From: Trichoplax sp. H2
Taxonomy: Eukaryota; Placozoa; Uniplacotomia; Trichoplacea
Assembly (NCBI GenBank): GCA_003344405.1
Contig: NOWV01000283.1
Coordinates: 1-64,000, forward strand
Length of the DNA stretch: 64,000 bases
Reading direction: 5' to 3'
Shown here: piece after piece, positions 56,624 through 64,000 of the stretch
Layout: each line of letters starts with the position of its first letter
How positions within the stretch are numbered: position 1 is the first letter of the stretch
Made by a program: the position numbers and the translations under genes
The notes under the pieces: generated by a model
Databases searched by the model: none
What the model was told of the DNA's origin: nothing
What the model saw: the letters and a program-made list of their open reading frames with translations, nothing else

Positions 56624-58741
56624 ATGGCCGAACATACTATCGACTACCCAAAATCGACAATCGATAAAATTAAATCCATTCATAAAGCTGGCTTAAAAGA
56701 ACATTATATTGGATTGTCTCAAAAAGCTCTAAACAACTATAACAGAGCAATAAAGTTAATTGATGAGCTAAAAAATCAAGATTCCATTCAAACTGAGCTC
56801 TTATTTGATATCTATCTGGATATTTCAGCGGTTTATTGTTCACAGGAAGAATATTCATTGGCAACAGATTACGTAGATCGAGCACGTCAATTAGCTGAAA
56901 AATTATTTGATCAGCTTCGAATCGCTAAATGCGTAGACAATTATGGATGTATTAAGTTAGGCAGGTGTATGTATGACGATGCATTGCAAGATTTCAATCA
57001 AGCTTTGCGGGTAAAATTGGATATTTTGGGTGATCATAATCTCGATATTGCTACAACATATCATAACATGGGAGATGCTTACTATTTTCGAAAGGAAAAA
57101 GAACAGGGGGTAAAGATGTATGAAAAAGCTCTAAAAATACGGCAAGAAATATTAGGAAATAAGTCTTTAGAAGTTGCAGATTTATATGAAGATATAGGAC
57201 TGGCACTTTTTGATGCCAAAGAACCCGATACTGAAGACCGCGTTTTGCCTTTATTTCAACAAAATTTAGATATTCGATTAGAAGTTTTAGGAAATCACAA
57301 TAACGCCATCGCAAGATCTTATCATAACTTTGCTTGGATGTACTATAAGCTAGGCCGTTATGAAAAGGCTATACCGATGTATCAAAAGAGTCTCGCTATC
57401 AAACTAGAAATATTAGGAAATAAGCATTTAGATGTTTCTCATATCTACAACATGCTTGGCACAATCTATTATAATCAATCCAAGTATGATCAAGCAATAG
57501 TAATGTTGCAAGAATATTTAAAATCAGAGCAAGACAATGATGAAACTGATGTCAAGAAAATGAATGGAGTCTGCTACAAGTTAGGAATCTCTTATGCAAA
57601 ATTAAATCAGTATGATAAAGCTATAACAACATTACAAAAATGCTGCCATTCTAAGCAAGAATTGTTGGGCAAAAGTAATTTGGAGGTTGCAAATTTATTA
57701 TATGAAATTGCCACTGCTTACTGGAATAAAAATGATTATGATCTGGCCAGATCCACCTATCAAGATTGCTTAACTATTAAATTAGATATCATTGGAAAGA
57801 AGGATGCCGAAATCGCTAATCTTTATTATCGTATAGGAAATACTTACTATCTGCAATCTAAACGTGATGATGCGTTAAAAATGTACCAGGAATGCTTTAC
57901 TATTCAGCAAGAGGTATTGAATGATCATGATCTAGAAATTGCAGAAACGTATAAGTGTATAGGACGTATCTATGCTGAGCAATTACATTATGAAGATGCT
58001 ATTTTAATGCATCGAAAATGTTTAGATATTCAATTAAAAAAGTTGGAGGGTGATAATGAAAATATAGCAATAACATACGAAAATATGGCTCAATGTTACG
58101 ATGATATGATGGATTGTAAAAATGCTCTATTTATGTATCAGAATTGTGTAAATATTCAACAAAAACTATTTGGAGAACATAGCTTGCAAGTCTTAAAATC
58201 TTATCATCATATGGCTGTCCTGTATTTTAAAGGAAAAAATTACAAGGATACACTTTCAACGTTGCAAAAGATGGAAGAATGCTTACAAGAAAATCCCCAT
58301 GATCAAGAAGCAGCTGACCTATATGCTGACTTTGGTCACTATTATACTAGGCTCTCGCAATATGAAAATGCTCTTGAATACTATCAAAAGGGCTTAGCAA
58401 TTCACCAGAAAATGTCCGATGCCAATAAATTACATATTGCAGAATGTTATGAAGATATTGCAAACACCTTTACCAAATTATCCAAATATGATAAAGCAAT
58501 CGATATGCATCAGAAATGTTTAGCAATTCGCTTGCAGTCTGCAGAGGACAAACGCAATAATTCAGAAATTATCAAATCCTATAACTCCCTCGTCGAAATT
58601 CATACTCAGCAAGAGAATAATGACAAAGCTCAAGATATGCAGGAGAAGTGCCTAAATTTTAAGAAGAAAGTAAAAGGAGAGAAGAATTGCAAGGGTATGT
58701 ATCGCCAACTCATTGTAGCGATCGAGATGCCAATAGGGTAG
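56624..58741 (+). CDS. TPR gene 5: TPR protein, 705 aa (14 units)
   Basis: A single exon is taken from the ATG at 56624 (GTGAAAATGGCC, a good start context), giving MAEHTIDYPKSTIDK. The frame is open 15 codons further upstream but without an ATG. Residues about 14-99 form the shared N-terminal module (FDIYLDISAVYCSQEEY, FDQLRIAKCVDNYG). About 14 units of roughly 42 aa follow, with unit 3 lengthened by a KEPDTEDRV stretch and units 5 and 11 diverged. It aligns with TPR gene 3 over the N-terminus and first units, including the extra residues in unit 3, so the two form a sister pair. The end (CKGMYRQLIVAIEMPIG) is unrelated to the other tails. No signal peptide or membrane segment is present. 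Confidence 0.92.
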   Translation: MAEHTIDYPKSTIDKIKSIHKAGLKEHYIGLSQKALNNYNRAIKLIDELKNQDSIQTELLFDIYLDISAVYCSQEEYSLATDYVDRARQLAEKLFDQLRIAKCVDNYGCIKLGRCMYDDALQDFNQALRVKLDILGDHNLDIATTYHNMGDAYYFRKEKEQGVKMYEKALKIRQEILGNKSLEVADLYEDIGLALFDAKEPDTEDRVLPLFQQNLDIRLEVLGNHNNAIARSYHNFAWMYYKLGRYEKAIPMYQKSLAIKLEILGNKHLDVSHIYNMLGTIYYNQSKYDQAIVMLQEYLKSEQDNDETDVKKMNGVCYKLGISYAKLNQYDKAITTLQKCCHSKQELLGKSNLEVANLLYEIATAYWNKNDYDLARSTYQDCLTIKLDIIGKKDAEIANLYYRIGNTYYLQSKRDDALKMYQECFTIQQEVLNDHDLEIAETYKCIGRIYAEQLHYEDAILMHRKCLDIQLKKLEGDNENIAITYENMAQCYDDMMDCKNALFMYQNCVNIQQKLFGEHSLQVLKSYHHMAVLYFKGKNYKDTLSTLQKMEECLQENPHDQEAADLYADFGHYYTRLSQYENALEYYQKGLAIHQKMSDANKLHIAECYEDIANTFTKLSKYDKAIDMHQKCLAIRLQSAEDKRNNSEIIKSYNSLVEIHTQQENNDKAQDMQEKCLNFKKKVKGEKNCKGMYRQLIVAIEMPIG

Positions 58742-61006
58742 ATATTAATCAACTTGCGTTAATATTCCTTTGACCATCTGGGTTTGATTTACGATAAACT
58801 ACTAAGATAGCTAAAGAGTGCTTGTAATTTTTACAAGGTCTGAGACCGCATTTTGTTGCAAGAAAATATATAGATAGTTTCTATTAAATGGAGTAATAGT
58901 ATTTTTCTAATAGTAAATACCTTTTTACAGATACTGCAAGGCCTATTAGTTTAGAGATATTTTAGGCTAGCCAGATGACTCAAGAACACCGACAACGGAT
59001 ACAGGAAAATTGATTCTGTTAATTAATTCTACTTCATAGAAGTATTAGTTATAGCCTATTTAATAGACAGTAAAGAGATAGAAAAAATTTTACAGCACTA
59101 TTCCATCATAATTTAAAACTATAAGCAGCGGATAAAACATTCGCGATTTGTTAACATACTCGTATAAAGAATTTCATATGTTTAATTTTCGTGCAGATTT
59201 ACTGTTTTTTCGTTATTAAATTAATAATAAGTTGAAGGGCGACACTGATCTTAGGTATTTTCCGATATTAGAATACCACATATCCACCAAGGACTTAAAA
59301 ATTATATAGGCTGATTCAAATCTTAGTATTTCTTTATCGTTTAGAGAAGATTGCAGATACTCTAGTAGTGACATCATTAGAATCAAAAATGAAATAGATT
59401 GAATAAATTGAGAAATAGTTTAGACTGATGCTATTGATGTTCTTTTAATTGGAAGATACAGCGAAAATTGCAAGAGCTTTTGTATTAACATTGATGTTCT
59501 GCCCTTGTATCAAATAGTTGGTAATTAATAAATTATTTAAAATGCTGAAAACACACGGTAGTAATGACCTTAATTTTTAAAGTATAAGATAATTTACTCT
59601 AATCAGGTAAGCTCCGTATGCAAACAGTAGGACTATTTCATTCTATGTCTATATTTAAAAGTAAAGAAAGAACTTATGAACCTGAATTATTTACTTGTAC
59701 TTATTATATATCATGCACAGCATCTAAAATGGTATAGTAGTCCTGGCAGCGACAAAATTGTAAAGGCCCACGTTTGAAAATAAGTTTGCATTTACCGTTT
59801 ATTGTATACCTTATTCCAATAAAAATATATCCTTAATCTGATTTAGGGATAGTTACTGATACATCCCCATTCTATAGCATAATACTCATATCTCTTTGTG
59901 GTCACACAGAGAAGATAAAAAAGCTCTAATACTGATATGTTGCATCAGATTGATTCTATTAATTATTCGATGTATCATTTAAATTATGAATGGAAATGAA
60001 CATATAGATACCAAAAACAAGCTGGCTTAATATCCAATATCTGAAAGTTGTACGAATTTTGATCAAAATTTCAAAGTCCGTCGAGTAAAATGGATTAAGC
60101 TTTTCGAGAACTGATATTAAATCAATCTCTTCTACTTTACTAATTGATTCTCATCAATGTTATTACATTCATTTAGCCTATCCAATTTTAGTTTAATATC
60201 TTTATTCCATCGCAGGCTAAACATAAGTTCGAATTATTTTATCATTCATCCTTGAACAACTCATTACTAACTAGGATGTACAGATAGAAAGAAGTAAGAT
60301 ACTCTTCATTTTATCTATCCACAGGTTCAGCAGGACAGAGCATGCAGAGTTGAAGTAGAATATAGATTTAATCCAATATGCATTATTAATACCTACGAAA
60401 ATAGACGTAGATTTCATTGCTTATTTATAACAAGCCAATCATTTATTCTACTGCGTGCGAATTTTCCATCATTCTTGACATTGCTAGTAGTAAGCATTCA
60501 CATTTCTGTACTGTACATTCAACGCTTCTATCCTTTGGTAAAAAAGATCGAGTGAGGAAGTATCGGCCGAGAGCAAATAGGGACTCATTATCATATGAAT
60601 GATTTCTACCCTTATATAGCTTTTCATCACAGCACATGATATTATCGTCATTAATTACATTATGAATCAAATCATGAATAATTCATTTTATAGAATTTCC
60701 ATGTTGGCATTATTCCAAATAAGTTATGTAGAATAGAATCCGGTCTGTGCTTCTGTGTTAGCTGTAAATAGGAGATCGATTTTGGATACAGAGTAGTACA
60801 GGTCCAAGTCCTAAACTAAGAGCAGTAAATAATAAGAGCTTGCTTGGACGAATTTGAGCTCATTTTCAAATCTCTTCGCATCGATCTATTTGATTTTTAA
60901 TTAAAATTGATACTCTTACAATTAGAATACAACGCCATATTGCTATCAATTATCTAAATCTACTCGTACTACTATTGAAATTATTAATCTAAAGAGATCG
61001 TTAAAG
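58742..61006. other. Intergenic DNA, nothing recognised
   Basis: AT-rich DNA with only short overlapping chance frames (for example around 60.4-60.7 kb on both strands). No splice-consistent exons were found. Confidence 0.45.
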
Positions 61007-61792
61007 ATGTCAGCTGCAGCTAATCAGTTGCAAGATTCCACTAAAGATTGTCAATCAGTTGATGAAGAATTTACATCCAAGGTTGAATCATACAAGGAAG
61101 AAGCCGAAAAAGCCAAAAATGAAGGAAAATTCAACGAAGAAATTGCCTGCTATGAAAAGATTCTAACGATGATTGATGAAGCGACAGTTAATGATCCTAC
61201 GTTACCTGATTTAAAATGTGAAACTTACTTACTCATGGCAGCTAGATATCGAAATCGTCGACAATTTGCAGCAGCACTGGAATACTGCGATAAAACTGAA
61301 CAAATTGCTGAAAGAACAAGCATTAAAATTCGTATCTCTGAAGCTTATGATTGTCGAGGCTCTATCTTATGTGAAGAAGGGTCGCTTGATGCAGCAGTAG
61401 ATGACTTTCATAAAGCTGAGAAATTGAAAAAAGAATTTATGTCCGAAGATGATCCACGTGTTGCTCAAACTTATGATGGATTAGGGTGGACTTATCGACA
61501 ACAAGGAAAATTGCAACTAGCCATCGATACTTATAAGAAAGCTCTGAAAATAAGACTGGAGGCTGGCTCCAACGGTATGCTCATTGCTGTTATGTATACC
61601 TTACTGTCAGACATTTATGCCAAGCAAGAAAATTATGAAGAAGCTGTCACTGCAGCATTAGAATCACTTAAAATTAAGAAATCACTTTTTGGTGATGACT
61701 TTCCAAATAAGCAAGACGAACTTCGAGATATTGCAGCCTTATACTTTAAATTAGGCAAAGCCAAAGAAGCAATGGAAATATTGTCATCCTAA
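61007..61792 (+). CDS. TPR gene 6: short TPR protein, 261 aa (about 4 units)
   Basis: A single exon starts at the ATG in AAAGATGTCAGC and ends at TAA. Residues 1-25 are acidic and Gln/Ser-rich. Residues about 26-109 form the shared N-terminal module (EEIACYEKIL, KCETYLLMAARYRNRRQF, IKIRISEAYDCRG). Four TPR units follow, the best being VAQTYDGLGWTYRQQGKLQLAIDTYKKALKIRL in pieces, and the last stops short after AMEILSS. It shows that the N-terminal module is a stable part of the family while the array length is what varies. It may be the ancestral-size member or a contracted one. Confidence 0.93.
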   Translation: MSAAANQLQDSTKDCQSVDEEFTSKVESYKEEAEKAKNEGKFNEEIACYEKILTMIDEATVNDPTLPDLKCETYLLMAARYRNRRQFAAALEYCDKTEQIAERTSIKIRISEAYDCRGSILCEEGSLDAAVDDFHKAEKLKKEFMSEDDPRVAQTYDGLGWTYRQQGKLQLAIDTYKKALKIRLEAGSNGMLIAVMYTLLSDIYAKQENYEEAVTAALESLKIKKSLFGDDFPNKQDELRDIAALYFKLGKAKEAMEILSS

Positions 61793-61996
61793 GAAATCGT
61801 AAAATCTGAATTTTCTGAGGTGTATGGTACTATGTAACTTTACATTGGTAGAGAAATTATTATTGAAAGGACATTAACCATTTGTATTGAAGCTGCTAGA
61901 CAAGTTATTATTGTCAATATGTTATGTAGAGGTACTGTAAATCAGATATAACTGGAAAATAATACCAAATCTAGAGATGTGGATAATAATTATAAG

Positions 61997-62087
61997 AAAT
62001 GTACTTATAAATACTTGTAAATGTACTTATAAATAACTTGTAAATGTACCTATAAAGTACTTATAAATGTGCTTATAAGTATCTTAG
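61997..62087. repeat. Minisatellite, four units of about 22-23 bp
   Basis: The units run AAATGTACTTATAAATACTT, AAATGTACTTATAAATAACT, AAATGTACCTATAAAGTACT and AAATGTGCTTATAAGTATCT, each followed by 2-3 further bases. It lies about 205 bp after the stop of TPR gene 6. Confidence 0.85.
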
Positions 62088-62594
62088 TAAAATTTATGAT
62101 AGTTCAAGTATGTTAATTTCAGCTTCGTAGAAATTAATATTAATGATAGGATTTCGCTCTCATATTGAGCTCTGCAAGTATTATATGAAGTTGTTCGTAA
62201 TCTTATGTTATAAACGAGTTAGGTAACGTATTTAAGCAGTCATATTTTTTTCTTCTTATTGTTCTTAGTCCTTCTTTTCTAAGACCTGCTCCTGGGAGAA
62301 GTTTTTCTTTATCTGCTAGAGCTAATTCTCTTTTTACAAAGTTTTTCAATCCTTAGAGATTCAGTAATAAAATCGGCTGTATGATCGTATGCTGAGTGAA
62401 GTTAGTTAAAGAGGTTTTGCTATACAACCGCATGCTCTCTTTAAGTGGTATACAAGCTTATACAAGCTTATAGCATTCCATATCAAGCTGAGAACTAGTT
62501 CAGCAGAGGATTTGCGACTTGCAAAGGGATAGATTACAAACGCAAGCTGATACTAAATTTCTGCATTGCAATCTAATCAATTTTCTATTAACAT

Positions 62595-62634
62595 ATATAT
62601 TGAACGTATATATATATACATAGAGAGAGAGAGA
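62595..62634. repeat. Microsatellite (TA)n followed by (GA)n
   Basis: The run ATATATATT, GTATATATATATACAT and AGAGAGAGAGAG is seen directly. Confidence 0.85.
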
Positions 62635-64000
62635 AATGGATCTTAATAAATAGATGCAGCACTAATTGAATCCGATGAATTCGCTCATTTAATGTATCAT
62701 GTGAATGCCGATTTATTGCGCAGGAATGGTACATTTTGTCTATGGCCTACACACAGCAAAATATATTTGATTTGTTAAGTATTTTGTCAGAAAAGAAGCT
62801 ACATTTACTAATTAATTCAGTCAGTCTCTGCTATTGAGATAAAAATAGACATTTTCATCTCTATCGTTCCTTCTATATGAAGGCGGTTGATTTTAATGTT
62901 TGTATAGAATACGTGTATGCTAGATTATATTGCAATATTTCCCATCGAAATAATTTTCTGACGCCCTTAAAATAACTGAAATCTGGTTATGCATAATTCT
63001 GTTAAAAATTTTAGTATCCGTATAAGTATTGGCATGGCTTGATGTCTCAATGATATCAAGTTTCAGTGGCAAGGGACCGTTATAGTTACATTATAAACAA
63101 ATTTAAATAAAACTAGATCTAAAAATCAGGATAAGAAGGGATTTGATAGTGTTTTGATACCAGTTCATCACCAGCGAGAATGTTGATTACTTGCAAATTT
63201 AGTAGATGCTTTCAAAGTTATAATGATGCTCCTGAATAATGCGTTGATAAGATCATTTCAACTTGTCAAGTCTTCTCTATGCTCTTAGTTTACAACGTAT
63301 ATTGGAACAGAAGATTTTGATCAAACTATCTCTCACTAAGTTATCTAGCATTTAAAAAATTCAATCAATATTCAAAGATTTACCTCTAGTATGAATAATT
63401 TAGTACTGAATTACGAAATGCTCATTTACTTCATATTTATTCACTTTATAGGAAGAAATTAAGTATTCGTTAACATCTCGATATTTGACTTTTGAACACT
63501 TAATCGTTTTAGTATGGCTACTAGTGATGAAAGTTTTGATTATAGTATCGATTATCTGATTTATCATTACCATTTTCAAATGTTACTATGAGGAGAAGAA
63601 ATAGCAATTCCTCTCGAGCTATACTATTACAATATACTATACTTATAAAGTTCAATACAATATCAACGTGATGATATCCCATTCGAGATTTGCCCAATTT
63701 TAATGGCTCCAATTTTTGGAGTTCGTCATTACGAGCTGAAGGGATATAGAACCCTTTCACTCCAAACTACAATTTAATCAGATAGATTGTTTCAATTCCA
63801 AAACGATTTTTATTAGTTTATTTGTATTGTCATGACTTATAGATCTACTCTATAACACCCATTAACTTGATTATACTATTCGAATAACATTACGGTTTGC
63901 ATACTTGTAAAGAATAGAATGTTCTATTGCTATGGTTATAAGCAAGTTTGGGATAGGTCAATATTCAAATAATACTTTTAGCATTATATCAGTGATAGAA

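Larger units (their letters stand above)
61793..64000. other. 3' flank and intergenic DNA with simple repeats
   Basis: Contains a four-unit minisatellite (61997-62087) and an AT/GA microsatellite (about 62595-62634). A 79-codon minus frame at 63521-63760 has no recognised domain. No gene is supported to the end of the window. Confidence 0.45.

Noticed and set aside
63521-63760. 79-codon minus-strand frame
   Set aside because: No recognised domain, no transcript signals and ordinary AT-rich composition.

Overview
The window looks like nuclear DNA of an early-branching animal with an AT-rich genome. A placozoan (Trichoplax/Hoilungia type) fits best. The reasons are an animal-specific adhesion GPCR of the ADGRA type with about 20 short exons and canonical GT-AG introns, a single-exon class A GPCR, long single-exon tetratricopeptide (TPR) genes of the kinesin-light-chain type, and standard stop codons. 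The species call is inference; no bacterial or viral genes were seen.

Layout. 0.8-1.9 kb: rhodopsin-family GPCR. 1.9-10.5 kb: gene-poor DNA with a degenerate tandem duplication (4.7-5.1 kb) and a large snap-back structure (5.9-7.0 kb) whose right half is a 672-bp element with about 42-bp terminal inverted repeats. 10.5-14.2 kb: TPR gene 1 (24 units of about 42 aa, start codon probably split off by an 85-bp intron). 20.7-23.6 kb: TPR gene 2 (20 units). 23.7-24.1 kb: possible two-exon small membrane protein. 24-31 kb: gene-poor, with another copy of the 6-7 kb element. 31.1-40.0 kb: one ADGRA2/3-like adhesion GPCR rebuilt from 20 exons (LRRNT, five LRRs, LRRCT, Ig, HRM, GAIN/GPS, 7TM, long tail; 1195 aa with phases that agree throughout). 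42.4-45.9 kb: TPR gene 3, interrupted by a 20-N gap flanked by two 380-nt near-identical copies, one of which carries a 143-bp inverted-repeat transposon with an 8-bp target duplication. 47.0-47.4 kb: 3' fragment of a TPR paralogue. 49.4-53.5 kb, minus strand: TPR gene 4 (30 units, 1357 aa), with a decayed duplicate of its 3' end beyond the stop. 54.6-55.2 kb, minus strand: TPR pseudogene. 56.6-58.7 kb: TPR gene 5 (14 units). 61.0-61.8 kb: TPR gene 6 (about 4 units).

How the genes relate. The six TPR genes share one plan: a conserved N-terminal module of about 100 aa ending in a D-Q-[IL]-R-[LI]-A-like motif, followed by a 42-aa (126-nt) repeat array whose length differs from gene to gene. None shows a signal peptide or membrane segment, so they look like cytoplasmic scaffolds. 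With the fragments and pseudogenes, they form a locally expanding and decaying cluster. Their function cannot be read from the sequence. The two receptors are cell-surface proteins with no visible link to the TPR proteins beyond proximity.
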